DNA from: an uncultured Collinsella sp.
GTDB taxonomy: Bacteria > Actinomycetota > Coriobacteriia > Coriobacteriales > Coriobacteriaceae
Assembly: GCA_902478365.1 (NCBI GenBank)
Contig: CABSKX010000006.1
Location: 1-55,484, forward strand
DNA: 55,484 nt
Reading direction: 5' to 3'
Below are positions 1 to 7,800 of the stretch, one piece after another. A program made the translations under genes and the position numbers. How positions within the stretch are numbered: position 1 is the first letter of the stretch; every line of letters starts with the position of its first letter. The notes beneath the pieces are model-generated. The model had not been told where the DNA came from. It saw only the letters and a program-made list of their open reading frames with translations, and did no database searches.

Positions 1-1062
1 ATGAAGGAGACCGAGAAGATCGAGATCATGCACTTCGACCAGGAGGGCTACCTCGAGGACGGCAGGAACGTCTACGAGGCCGGCAAGAAGATGACCGCCC
101 TGGCCGACCGCGTGCACGAGGAGGGCTACGACGCCGTCTTCCTGATGGGCGTCGGCGGCACCTGGGACGAGTTCATGCAGCTCGAGTACCTCATGAACAA
201 GTTCGGCGACCGCGACCTCGAGGTCTACCTGATCCACGCCGCCGAGTGGAACGTCATGGGCCACAAGCGCATGACCGACAGGTCCGTCGTGCTGACCGCC
301 TCCGAGTCCGGCACCACCCCCGAGGTGCTCGAGGCCGTCGGCAAGATGAGGGAGATGGGCGTGCGCGTCTTCGCCATGACCAACCCCGAGGGCAAGATCG
401 GGCAGGCCGTGGGCGCCGAGAACTGCGTCATGATGGCCTCCGACCACGGCGCCGGCGGCTGCGAGAAGGGCTACTACCTCGCCGACTGCTTCGGCCTGCG
501 CCTGCTCAACCGCCGCGGCTGCTTCCCCAAGTTTGACCTGTTTATCGAGCAGACCAAGGACGTCTGGAAGGACATGCTCGACATCCGCAAGCGCTTCGAG
601 CCGCGCGCCGAGGAGCTCGCCAGGAAGTACGCGCTGGCCGACTACACCATGTTCATCGGCTCGGGCGCGCTGTGGGGCGAGACCATCCTGTACTCCATGT
701 GCCTGCTCGAGGAGATGCAGTGGAAGCGCATCCGCCACATCACCTCGCACGACTTCTTCCACGGCACGCTCGAGCTGCTCGAGCCCGGCGTCCCGGTGTT
801 CCTGTTCATGGGCGAGGACGAGTGCCGCGCCCTCGACGAGCGCGTCCGCGCCTTCCTCACCAGCGGCGTGACCGGCGACGAGGACTACGTCATCATCGAC
901 ACCGCCGAGTACGCGATCCCGGGCCTGGACGACGACTTCCGCGTCATCGTGTCGCCCTGGATCCTGTCCGTGCTGGCCACCGACCGCCTCGCGCGCAACT
1001 ACGAGCTGGTCACCAAGCACAACCTCAAGTACCGCCGCTACTACCACCAGTTCGACTACTAA
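1..1062 (+). CDS. SIS-domain sugar-amine deglycase, FrlB/GfrF-like (copy 1)
   Basis: A 353-aa cytoplasmic protein with two SIS (sugar isomerase) halves. The first half carries GVGGTWDEF (about residue 50) and ASESGTTPEV (about 100), the usual sugar-phosphate loop region. The second half has SHDFFHGTLELLEPG with H254, which lines up with the RHGPLEIVEPG region of FrlB, and the C-terminus ends RRYYHQFDY much as FrlB ends RRYYGGLVEY. FrlB/GfrF enzymes split fructoselysine-6-P or glucoselysine-6-P into hexose phosphate and lysine. The following mannose-family PTS genes and FrlC-like gene support that role; the exact substrate is inferred. The window begins at the ATG, so the ribosome binding site and promoter are outside. 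The same protein is encoded again at 6686-7747. A GlmS-like isomerase role is less likely because there is no glutaminase domain. Confidence 0.8.
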   Translation: MKETEKIEIMHFDQEGYLEDGRNVYEAGKKMTALADRVHEEGYDAVFLMGVGGTWDEFMQLEYLMNKFGDRDLEVYLIHAAEWNVMGHKRMTDRSVVLTASESGTTPEVLEAVGKMREMGVRVFAMTNPEGKIGQAVGAENCVMMASDHGAGGCEKGYYLADCFGLRLLNRRGCFPKFDLFIEQTKDVWKDMLDIRKRFEPRAEELARKYALADYTMFIGSGALWGETILYSMCLLEEMQWKRIRHITSHDFFHGTLELLEPGVPVFLFMGEDECRALDERVRAFLTSGVTGDEDYVIIDTAEYAIPGLDDDFRVIVSPWILSVLATDRLARNYELVTKHNLKYRRYYHQFDY

Positions 1063-1083
1063 TTTCATTTGGGGGAAACCGCA

Positions 1084-1503
1084 ATGAGGCAATACATCTT
1101 TGCCAGCCACGCGCATTTTGCGACCGGCATCAAAGAGAGCACCGAGCTGCTCTCGGGCGCGCGCGATAACGTCCACGACCTGTCGATGTTTGTCGACGGC
1201 CGCACCGACGTCGCCGAGGAGGCCGCCAAGCTCCTGGTGACCTTCGACCCCGCCGACGACGTAATCGTGTGCACCGACCTGTTTGGCGGCAGCGTCAACA
1301 ACGAGTTCACCAAGATCGTCCAGACGCGCCCCAACACCTACCTGGTTGCCAACATGAATCTGCCGCTGCTGATCCAGCTGCTCTTTTCGGACCAGGAGGC
1401 TCCCGCCGATCAGGTTATCCGCGAGATCCTCGCGGCTGACGACACGCGCGTCAAGTTTGTCAACGACCTGCTGACCGATGCGGATGACGAGGAAGAGTTC
1501 TAG
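1084..1503 (+). CDS. PTS mannose-family EIIA subunit
   Basis: A 139-aa EIIA domain of the mannose/fructose/sorbose PTS family. The N-terminus reads RQYIFASHAHFATG; the SH-x-x-FA-x-G pattern marks the HPr-phosphorylated histidine, probably His9. Downstream VCTDLFGGSVNNEF matches the conserved D-x-x-GGS-x-x-N segment of the family. I chose ATG 1084 rather than the upstream TTG at 1069 because GGGGGAA (1071-1077) sits at ribosome-binding distance and the family starts just before the SHG motif. The gene lies 21 bp after the deglycase gene and 57 bp before EIIB, so these three probably share a transcript. It would take phosphate from HPr and pass it to the EIIB encoded next. Confidence 0.9.
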   Translation: MRQYIFASHAHFATGIKESTELLSGARDNVHDLSMFVDGRTDVAEEAAKLLVTFDPADDVIVCTDLFGGSVNNEFTKIVQTRPNTYLVANMNLPLLIQLLFSDQEAPADQVIREILAADDTRVKFVNDLLTDADDEEEF

Positions 1504-1560
1504 TCACCGCCTGCTATTAATGGGGCCGGGTTTCCGGCATGAGACCTTTGGGGGTCAATC

Positions 1561-2043
1561 ATGATTCAACTGCTTCGCGTCGACCATCGTCTGCTTCATG
1601 GCCAGGTGGCCGTCTCTTGGGTCCAGGGCTTGGGCTCCGACTGCATCTTCTGCGTTGGCGACAAGGTTGCCAACGATCCCGTCTGGAAGACTACGCTCAA
1701 GATGGGAAAGCCGGCCAACGTCAAGCTCGTCATTAAGGACATGGAGCACGCCATCGAGGCCATCAACTCCGGTGTTACCGATAAGTACAAGATGATCATC
1801 TGCGTCGCCAGCATCGCCGAGGCCAAGCAGCTTGTCGACGGCTGCCCGCAGATCACCTCCATCAACCTGGGCAACACCAAGTCCAAGGACGAGCAGCGTC
1901 CCGATGCCCGTAAGATCTCCCGCCAGATCTTTGTGACTGCTGCCGAGGAAGAGGACATTCGCGAGCTCGTCGGTCGCGGTGTCGAGGTCGAGATTCGCGC
2001 TCTGGCCGACGACCCCAAGGTCGATGCCCTAAGCGCCCTCTAA
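1561..2043 (+). CDS. PTS mannose-family EIIB subunit
   Basis: A 160-aa cytoplasmic EIIB subunit. The N-terminus VDHRLLHGQV carries the family's phosphorylated histidine (His13, equivalent to His15 of LevE-type proteins). The length is that of a stand-alone EIIB. It receives phosphate from EIIA and transfers it to the sugar during uptake by EIIC/EIID. The ATG is preceded by a G-rich stretch (TTTGGGGG, about 1545-1552) at suitable distance. A GC-rich hairpin (2055-2077) and a promoter-operator region follow before EIIC, so expression of EIIA/EIIB and EIIC/EIID may be separable. Confidence 0.92.
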   Translation: MIQLLRVDHRLLHGQVAVSWVQGLGSDCIFCVGDKVANDPVWKTTLKMGKPANVKLVIKDMEHAIEAINSGVTDKYKMIICVASIAEAKQLVDGCPQITSINLGNTKSKDEQRPDARKISRQIFVTAAEEEDIRELVGRGVEVEIRALADDPKVDALSAL

Positions 2044-2054
2044 TTGGGAACCAC

Positions 2055-2077
2055 GGGCGGCGCGCACGGCGCCGCCC
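2055..2077 (+). terminator. GC-rich intercistronic hairpin after EIIB
   Basis: GGGCGGCGC (2055-2063) pairs perfectly with GCGCCGCCC (2069-2077) around a 5-nt loop. No U-run follows, so it is a weak or Rho-assisted stop, or a 3'-end stabiliser for the EIIA/EIIB message, rather than a classical intrinsic terminator. Confidence 0.5.
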
Positions 2078-2156
2078 CTATTCGTGGGCGTACCGGATAA
2101 ACGCTTTACCCGTTACCCCCATCTACCGTTCACCGGGAGTACACGCCCGTTGAGCG

Positions 2157-2202
2157 ATTGGTATTAAATAGTTTTCGCATGACTATATAATTGGTATCAA
2201 AT
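2157..2202 (+). promoter_or_regulatory. Promoter with paired ATTGGTAT operator-like repeats upstream of EIIC
   Basis: ATTGGTATTAAAT (2157-2169) and ATTGGTATCAAAT (2190-2202) are direct repeats 33 bp apart. A perfect TATAAT (2186-2191) overlaps the start of the second. The same arrangement occurs before deglycase copy 2 (6592-6636). ATTGGTAT resembles one half of known HutC/GntR-family operators such as the B. subtilis NagR (YvoA) site. I infer a shared GntR-type repressor or activator; its gene is not in the window. Confidence 0.6.
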
Positions 2203-2337
2203 CATTTGCACCGGTTTAGGTGTTAACAGCACACCGGTACAAGCTGGATCTGTCTGGGCGATTGTCGGCATGGAAAAGGGCGCGCTGACAAGTCGGGAAT
2301 CGCCGCGCGGATCCAAGAGGGATCAAAGGGAGGAACA

Positions 2338-3111
2338 ATGCTTGTTCAAGCGATCCTCATCGGACTTATCGCTGCCTTCGGTAAGCTCGATTATCAGCTC
2401 GGTACGCTCTATGCGTTCCGCCCGATCGTTCTGTGCCCGCTCGTCGGCATAGTCCTCGGGGACCTGCAGTCCGGCCTCGCCATCGGTGCGAGCCTCGAGC
2501 TGCTCTTCATGGGTTCTATCTCCATCGGCGCTTACGTGCCGCCCGATGAGACGATTGGCGGTGTGCTCGCCTGCGCCTTCGCTATTCAGCTGGGTCAGAG
2601 CACCGAGGCCGCTATCGCGCTCGCGATGCCCATCGCCACTCTGTGCCTGGCCATTAAGAACGTCGTCAACGCCGGTATGCCCCTTCTGGTCGACCGTGCC
2701 GACGTCTTTGCCAGCAAGGGTAACCTCAAGGGTATCTACGCTATGCACTGGATTATCGGTCTCGTGATTGTCGTCCTGGCCTTTATCCTGTGCTCGGTCT
2801 CCTTCTATCTGGGTGCCGACGCTGTTCAGGGCCTGCTCGACTTCATCCCGACGTTCGTCCTCGATGGCTTTGGCGTCGCAGCCAACATCCTGCCTGCCAT
2901 GGGCTTCGCCATGCTCGGCCGTCTGGTGCTTACCAAGCAGCTCGTGCCGTTCTACTTCCTGGGCTTCCTGCTGTGCTCCTATGCCAACGTGCCCGTCCTC
3001 GGCGTCGCCCTGATCGCAATCATCATCGGCATCGATAAGTACGACCTGCTGGGCCTTGGTGGCGCCCAGTCCCAGCTTTCTGTGGAAGGGGATGAGGACG
3101 ATGACTTCTAA
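2338..3111 (+). CDS. PTS mannose-family EIIC subunit
   Basis: A 257-aa integral membrane permease subunit. It is hydrophobic throughout, with several predicted transmembrane stretches, and contains GAYVPPDETIGGVLA, the conserved P-x-D-x-x-I-G-G loop of mannose-family EIIC. Near the N-terminus RPIVLCPLVGIVLGDLQSG also fits the family. Together with EIID it forms the sugar channel, phosphorylated by EIIB. The gene starts after a strong purine-rich ribosome binding site and its last 11 bases overlap the chosen start of EIID, consistent with coupled translation. The acidic C-terminal tail (EGDEDDDF) is short and cytoplasmic. Confidence 0.92.
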   Translation: MLVQAILIGLIAAFGKLDYQLGTLYAFRPIVLCPLVGIVLGDLQSGLAIGASLELLFMGSISIGAYVPPDETIGGVLACAFAIQLGQSTEAAIALAMPIATLCLAIKNVVNAGMPLLVDRADVFASKGNLKGIYAMHWIIGLVIVVLAFILCSVSFYLGADAVQGLLDFIPTFVLDGFGVAANILPAMGFAMLGRLVLTKQLVPFYFLGFLLCSYANVPVLGVALIAIIIGIDKYDLLGLGGAQSQLSVEGDEDDDF

Positions 3112-3925
3112 TTCCGAGAACCAGATTACTCGCTCCGACCTCATTAAGAGCGCCGTGAACACCGGCGCCCTGGGCATGGAATTCTCCTGGACCTACTACA
3201 AGCAGATGAACATTGCCTTCTGCCTGATGGTCGCCAACATGCTCAAGAAGATCTATGCCGGCCGTCCCGATGATTACGCCGAGGCCTTGCACCGTCACAG
3301 CGCATTCTTCAACATCACCCCGCAGCTCGCTCCCTTCGTGGGTGGCATCGCGATGGCCATGGAAGAAAAGGTCGCTCGTGGCGAGGTTGAGCCCGAGAGC
3401 GTCAACGACATCAAGGCCGCCCTCATGGGTCCGCTTTCCGGCCTGGGTGACTCCTTCTTCCTGTCCACCCTGCGCGTCGTCGCCGCTGCCGTGGGCATCA
3501 GCCTGTGCCAGGCCGGCAACGTCTTTGGCCCCATCGCCTTCCTGCTCGTCTACAACATCCCGGCGTTCCTGATTCGTATCTTTGGCGCTATCAAGGGTTA
3601 TGAGCTGGGCATTGGCTTCCTCGACGAGGCTCAGAAGACCGGCCTGATGCAAAAGATCATGGCCTGCGTCGGCATTGTCGGCGTTATGGTTGTTGGCGCC
3701 ATGAGCAAGGACATGTTCTGGGCTTCGCTGCCCATCGCCATCGGTCAGGGCGACTCCGCCCAGACTCTCCAGGACATCCTGGACGGCATCATGCCCGGTA
3801 TGCTCGGTATGGCCGCCTTCTGGCTCTACTACTGGCTGCTCTCCAAGAAGATCAACCCGATGGTCCTGATCCTCTGCACCATGGTCGTGGGCATCATCGG
3901 CGCTTACTTTGGCGTGCTTGCCTAA
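3101..3925 (+). CDS. PTS mannose-family EIID subunit
   Basis: A 274-aa membrane-associated EIID subunit. Signatures are HSAFFNITPQLAPFVGG (the F-N-x-x-P motif), AALMGPLSGLGDS (M-x-P-L-x-G-x-GDS) and a hydrophobic C-terminal pair of helices. I chose ATG 3101, inside the end of EIIC, because GGAAGGGG (3083-3090) is then well spaced; ATG 3092 is the alternative. EIID partners EIIC in sugar translocation. A strong intrinsic terminator follows at 3974-4012, so this is probably the end of the EIIC/EIID unit. Confidence 0.92.
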   Translation: MTSNSENQITRSDLIKSAVNTGALGMEFSWTYYKQMNIAFCLMVANMLKKIYAGRPDDYAEALHRHSAFFNITPQLAPFVGGIAMAMEEKVARGEVEPESVNDIKAALMGPLSGLGDSFFLSTLRVVAAAVGISLCQAGNVFGPIAFLLVYNIPAFLIRIFGAIKGYELGIGFLDEAQKTGLMQKIMACVGIVGVMVVGAMSKDMFWASLPIAIGQGDSAQTLQDILDGIMPGMLGMAAFWLYYWLLSKKINPMVLILCTMVVGIIGAYFGVLA

Positions 3926-3973
3926 TATGTTCGAATCGCGCTTCCATCGCGTCTAACGGTTGCGTCGATCTTT

Positions 3974-4012
3974 GGGGGGCTTGTCGCATCTGCGGCGGCC
4001 CCCTGTTTTTTA
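3974..4012 (+). terminator. Intrinsic terminator after EIID
   Basis: GGGGG pairs with CCCCC outside an internal loop and an inner GTCGC/GCGGC stem, followed by TGTTTTTT. It separates EIID from the FrlC-like gene, which begins 25 bp later, so that gene needs read-through or its own promoter. Confidence 0.8.
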
Positions 4013-4037
4013 AAACTCCGTACGAAAGGGGAGGGCT

Positions 4038-4883
4038 ATGGTCGTACCCGAGCTTTCGCTCATGAACATCAACCATCGTTACTACAGCATCGAGACGTTT
4101 TTTAAGGCTGCAGGTGAGGCCGGCTATCGCAATATCGAGCTGTGGACCGGCTCGATGCACCTGTATGTGGATTGCCATGAGCACGATTCGGTGGATAAGA
4201 TTCGCGATCTTGCCGCCCAGTACGGTATCAAGATCGTGTGCGTGTGCCCCGAGCAGAACAACCCCAAGCCGTGGAACGTCGCGGTGCGCGGCGAGGCGGG
4301 CCAAAAACGCATCCTCTCCTACTTTAAGAATGTGATTGACGTAGCCGTTGAGTTGGGCGTGCCGCAGATTCTGGTGACGAGTGGTTGGGCCTATCTGGAC
4401 GAGCCGGCTGAGGACGCCTGGGCCCGCAGCGTTGCCATGCTGCGCTCGGTGTGCGACTACGCCGACACGCGCGGTATTCGCGTCGCGCTCGAGGCGCTGC
4501 AGCCGTCGGAGTCCGTGCTGGTCAACACCGCACAGGATGTGGCACGCATCCTCGAAGCGGTCGATCGCCCCAATTGTAAGGCTTGTATCGACTTTGGCGC
4601 CATGGAAGTTGCCGGCGACACGATCGACGGCTACTTTGAGGTTTTGGGCGACAAGATCGTTCACACTCACTTTGTAGATGTGGGCGGCGGCACGACGCAT
4701 CTTGCCTGGGGCGACGGCGAGCGTGATATGCGTGCCGACCTCGAGGCACTCATGCGCCACGGCTATACGGGCTATGTCTCGGCCGAGACGTGTGATGGCC
4801 GCTACTATCAGGATCCGTCCAAGGCGACGACTCAGGTTATCGAGATGTATCGCCGTGTGACAGCGGAGATGGAAGCCGAATAA
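4038..4883 (+). CDS. Sugar-phosphate isomerase/epimerase, FrlC-like TIM barrel
   Basis: A 281-aa xylose-isomerase-like TIM-barrel protein. It resembles E. coli FrlC in layout: GYRNIELWTGS near the N-terminus (FrlC GYDGIEIWGGR), VCPEQNNPKPWN (FrlC YTPETNGYPYN), VALEALQPSESVLVNTAQD (FrlC LILEPLTPYESNVVCNAND), then CIDFGAM, KIVHTHFVD and GYVSAETCD. Glu/Asp/His residues in these segments are the expected divalent-metal ligands. FrlC interconverts psicoselysine and fructoselysine, which would feed the neighbouring deglycase. A clear ribosome binding site (AAAGGGGAGGG) precedes ATG 4038. It could instead be a generic epimerase, but the deglycase and PTS context favours the FrlC role. Confidence 0.75.
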   Translation: MVVPELSLMNINHRYYSIETFFKAAGEAGYRNIELWTGSMHLYVDCHEHDSVDKIRDLAAQYGIKIVCVCPEQNNPKPWNVAVRGEAGQKRILSYFKNVIDVAVELGVPQILVTSGWAYLDEPAEDAWARSVAMLRSVCDYADTRGIRVALEALQPSESVLVNTAQDVARILEAVDRPNCKACIDFGAMEVAGDTIDGYFEVLGDKIVHTHFVDVGGGTTHLAWGDGERDMRADLEALMRHGYTGYVSAETCDGRYYQDPSKATTQVIEMYRRVTAEMEAE

Positions 4884-5024
4884 CTAAACTGCGCGGTTGC
4901 GCCGGAAACGCTTGGGCGTGTCTCTATAGTTTTGTCAACCGCGTGCTTCGCGCCATTTCGGCATGACGCATCCGGGCGCCTGGCGCCCCCGCTTGGTTTC
5001 CTCTTCGGTTGATCCCGCCGCCCG

Positions 5025-6191
5025 CTAGGCCGCGTACGGGACGGCGTCGCGCATGATCGCATATATGACCTTGAGCCTCTTCCTCGCGACCGCCTTCAGC
5101 GCCTTGCTGTGCCTCATCCCCCTCGCCCTGCACTCCCCGTAGTACCTCCCGAACCTGTTGTCCGTGCCGATGAGGGAGTTGCAGCTGAATATGAGCAGGT
5201 TCTTGAGCTGCCTGTTCCCGCCGTGCTGAGGCGACGTCGACCTGATGCTGCTCCCGGAGCGCCTGTCTGACGGCGCCACGCCGCAATAGCTCGCGAGCTC
5301 GTCGTGCCCCCTGAAGGCGGATATGTCGATCGACGTCACCAGCGCCGCGGCGGTCTTGGGGCCGATCCCGGGCACCGTGAGGAGGCACTCGTAGACCTCG
5401 TCGCCCGCCAGCGAGTCGGCCACGAGCGAGTCGAGCTCCTCGATGTCGGCGTCGAGGGAGGCTATCTCCCGGGCGAGCATCCGGACCGCGACGTCCTCGC
5501 CGGCCGGGAGCCGCCTTCCCGAGCGCGACGAGGCCAGCAGCGCCTCCCAGAGCCTCCTGGCCCCCGCCGCGGGGGCGCCCGCGCGCCTGGCGGCGTTCGA
5601 GAACCTGCGCCAGCCGGCGGCCGAGCACCCGGCGGCCCCGCCGAACTCGGCCAGCATCGACACCTGCCAGCGGCTCGACGGGTCGACCGCGCCCTCGAGC
5701 GCGGGGTCGGCCTCGAGCAGGGTCGCGCGCAGCCTGTTCTTCGCGCGGGTCCTGGCGGACGACGCGAACTCGCGCTGCGACGACAGGATCCGCAGCGAGG
5801 CGGCCCCCTCGGGCTCCTCGGGCGCCGGCCTGAGGGCGCGGGGCACGCCGAGCGCGGTGCGCGCGATCACCTCGGCGTCGATGGCGTCGGTCTTCGCGAT
5901 GCCGGGGAACATCCCGCGGGCCTGCTTCTCGGCATATCCGGGCAGGTAGGCGCAGGGGTTCCCGTGCGCATGGGCGCGCGCGAGGACCAGCGCGCCGATG
6001 TTTCGCTTCTGGTCGACGACGACCAGCGCGCCGGAGCCGGCCCGCTCGAGCAGCCGGTCGATGTCGTCGGGCCTGTTTGCCAGCTCGGCCCTGAAGGCGA
6101 CGCCCCCTCCCGCATCGAGCGCGCACGCGCTGTGCGAGCTCTTCCCGACGTCGATCCCCAGGTAGGCCACGGGCGTCTCTGCTGCAGGCAT
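5025..6191 (-). CDS. IS110-family transposase (DEDD/serine recombinase)
   Basis: A 388-aa IS110 transposase. The N-terminal DEDD RuvC-like domain shows YLGIDVGKSSH, VVVDQKRNIG and GIAKTDAIDAEVIAR. The C-terminal Transposase_20 domain shows LTVPGIGPKTAAALVTSID, then ASYCGVAPSDRRSGSS with the expected catalytic serine, and HGGNRQLKNLL. The length is normal and no frameshift is visible, so it may be active. The ATG has a good GGGAGAGGA ribosome binding site on the minus strand. Recombinases of this family use an RNA (bridge RNA) from a non-coding end to choose target and donor DNA. Codon use is extremely GC-rich, unlike the adjacent PTS genes. Confidence 0.95.
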   Translation of the reverse strand: MPAAETPVAYLGIDVGKSSHSACALDAGGGVAFRAELANRPDDIDRLLERAGSGALVVVDQKRNIGALVLARAHAHGNPCAYLPGYAEKQARGMFPGIAKTDAIDAEVIARTALGVPRALRPAPEEPEGAASLRILSSQREFASSARTRAKNRLRATLLEADPALEGAVDPSSRWQVSMLAEFGGAAGCSAAGWRRFSNAARRAGAPAAGARRLWEALLASSRSGRRLPAGEDVAVRMLAREIASLDADIEELDSLVADSLAGDEVYECLLTVPGIGPKTAAALVTSIDISAFRGHDELASYCGVAPSDRRSGSSIRSTSPQHGGNRQLKNLLIFSCNSLIGTDNRFGRYYGECRARGMRHSKALKAVARKRLKVIYAIMRDAVPYAA

Positions 6192-6480
6192 GGTGTATCC
6201 TCTCCCTTGAGCCGGCCGTTAGCCGCGGAAGCGACACCCACATTACCCGGCCGTGGCCCGGTCCGGGCCCGGCACATCTCTATCAGTCGTTCCCCGCGGC
6301 CCCTCCCGCCCCGGCGGCAACACGTCCCGGGCCCTCTACGGGGCAGGGGCTGACGGCCGTCCGGGGCGGTCGGCCAGCGACCACCGGTACGGCTCAATCG
6401 TATAGCCGTGCAACGGAAAAGAGCCGCCCTTTCGGACGACTCAAACTGTAATGGGTCTGGCGCAATGCTTTTATAGCTGG
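6192..6480 (-). ncRNA. Candidate bridge-RNA region in the IS110 left end
   Basis: Upstream of the transposase start lies a long non-coding stretch that is GC-rich and full of short complementary blocks, for example GGCCGT and ACGGCC segments between about 6200 and 6400. Bridge RNAs of IS110-group elements come from this position. I did not fold the sequence and cannot name the target-binding or donor-binding loops. Confidence 0.4.
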
Positions 6481-6591
6481 CGAGTTGTGGGGCGCCCGTC
6501 GGCAGTAGCGCTCGAAATAGACAACTAATGGCGTTGTGATACCACTCGGGCGAGGAAACCGACCGTTCGCCGCAAATCTTCGTGAGTTTGG

Positions 6592-6636
6592 ATTGGTATT
6601 AAATAACAAGCAATCGTATGGCTATAATTGGTATCA
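6592..6636 (+). promoter_or_regulatory. Promoter with paired ATTGGTAT operator-like repeats upstream of deglycase copy 2
   Basis: ATTGGTATTAAATA (6592-6605) and ATTGGTATCA (6627-6636) are direct repeats 35 bp apart, with a perfect TATAAT at 6623-6628 overlapping the start of the second. The design is the same as at 2157-2202 before EIIC, although surrounding bases differ. Both promoters therefore probably answer to one regulator. It lies outside the likely left end of the IS110 element. Confidence 0.6.
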
Positions 6637-6685
6637 GCAAGAAGCGCGATGTATAGAATCGCGCACATGTGATGGGAGGACACAC

Positions 6686-7747
6686 ATGAAGGAGACCGAG
6701 AAGATCGAGATCATGCACTTCGACCAGGAGGGCTACCTCGAGGACGGCAGGAACGTCTACGAGGCCGGCAAGAAGATGACCGCCCTGGCCGACCGCGTGC
6801 ACGAGGAGGGCTACGACGCCGTCTTCCTGATGGGCGTCGGCGGCACCTGGGACGAGTTCATGCAGCTCGAGTACCTCATGAACAAGTTCGGCGACCGCGA
6901 CCTCGAGGTCTACCTGATCCACGCCGCCGAGTGGAACGTCATGGGCCACAAGCGCATGACCGACAGGTCCGTCGTGCTGACCGCCTCCGAGTCCGGCACC
7001 ACCCCCGAGGTGCTCGAGGCCGTCGGCAAGATGAGGGAGATGGGCGTGCGCGTCTTCGCCATGACCAACCCCGAGGGCAAGATCGGGCAGGCCGTGGGCG
7101 CCGAGAACTGCGTCATGATGGCCTCCGACCACGGCGCCGGCGGCTGCGAGAAGGGCTACTACCTCGCCGACTGCTTCGGCCTGCGCCTGCTCAACCGCCG
7201 CGGCTGCTTCCCCAAGTTTGACCTGTTTATCGAGCAGACCAAGGACGTCTGGAAGGACATGCTCGACATCCGCAAGCGCTTCGAGCCGCGCGCCGAGGAG
7301 CTCGCCAGGAAGTACGCGCTGGCCGACTACACCATGTTCATCGGCTCGGGCGCGCTGTGGGGCGAGACCATCCTGTACTCCATGTGCCTGCTCGAGGAGA
7401 TGCAGTGGAAGCGCATCCGCCACATCACCTCGCACGACTTCTTCCACGGCACGCTCGAGCTGCTCGAGCCCGGCGTCCCGGTGTTCCTGTTCATGGGCGA
7501 GGACGAGTGCCGCGCCCTCGACGAGCGCGTCCGCGCCTTCCTCACCAGCGGCGTGACCGGCGACGAGGACTACGTCATCATCGACACCGCCGAGTACGCG
7601 ATCCCGGGCCTGGACGACGACTTCCGCGTCATCGTGTCGCCCTGGATCCTGTCCGTGCTGGCCACCGACCGCCTCGCGCGCAACTACGAGCTGGTCACCA
7701 AGCACAACCTCAAGTACCGCCGCTACTACCACCAGTTCGACTACTAG
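6686..7747 (+). CDS. SIS-domain sugar-amine deglycase, FrlB/GfrF-like (copy 2)
   Basis: The 353-aa product is identical to that of 1-1062, and the DNA appears identical up to the second base of the stop codon (TAA in copy 1, TAG here). I chose ATG 6686, preceded by GGGAGGA, over the longer upstream reading because it matches copy 1 exactly. It has its own operator-like promoter at 6592-6636 and its own intrinsic terminator at 7801-7831, so it is a single-gene unit. Function is as for copy 1. The lack of even silent differences over 1,061 bp points to a very recent duplication, ongoing gene conversion, or an assembly artefact. Confidence 0.82.
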   Translation: MKETEKIEIMHFDQEGYLEDGRNVYEAGKKMTALADRVHEEGYDAVFLMGVGGTWDEFMQLEYLMNKFGDRDLEVYLIHAAEWNVMGHKRMTDRSVVLTASESGTTPEVLEAVGKMREMGVRVFAMTNPEGKIGQAVGAENCVMMASDHGAGGCEKGYYLADCFGLRLLNRRGCFPKFDLFIEQTKDVWKDMLDIRKRFEPRAEELARKYALADYTMFIGSGALWGETILYSMCLLEEMQWKRIRHITSHDFFHGTLELLEPGVPVFLFMGEDECRALDERVRAFLTSGVTGDEDYVIIDTAEYAIPGLDDDFRVIVSPWILSVLATDRLARNYELVTKHNLKYRRYYHQFDY

Positions 7748-7800
7748 GAGCTGGCCACAGGTCCGATATCTTGGCTGGTTGATATCTCGGCCCTACACAA

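Larger units (their letters stand above)
2044..2337 (+). other. Intergenic control region between EIIB and EIIC
   Basis: This 294-bp gap carries a GC hairpin, two direct operator-like repeats around a TATAAT box, and a purine-rich ribosome binding site (AGGGAGGA) just before the EIIC ATG. A short in-frame ORF from 2270 was considered and not called. The gap implies a separate promoter for EIIC and EIID inside the locus. Confidence 0.6.
4920..6480 (-). mobile_element. IS110-family insertion sequence (ends approximate)
   Basis: The element comprises the transposase gene plus a short right end (4884-5024 contains it) and a long, GC-rich, structured left end upstream of the transposase. IS110 elements have no clear terminal inverted repeats, so the limits cannot be read exactly. 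A TTGACA box on the minus strand at 4933-4938, pointing out of the right end, fits the family habit of building a junction promoter in the circular intermediate. The element sits between the FrlC-like gene and the promoter of deglycase copy 2. Confidence 0.75.

Noticed and set aside
5304..6353. Long plus-strand ORF (349 codons) opposite the transposase
   Set aside because: It is the antisense of the IS110 gene, with composition (Arg/Gly/Ala/Pro) typical of high-GC shadow frames and no family resemblance.
6599..7732. 377-codon minus-strand ORF opposite deglycase copy 2
   Set aside because: Antisense of a clear enzyme gene; repeat-poor Val/Leu/Ala/Gly/His composition, no motif.
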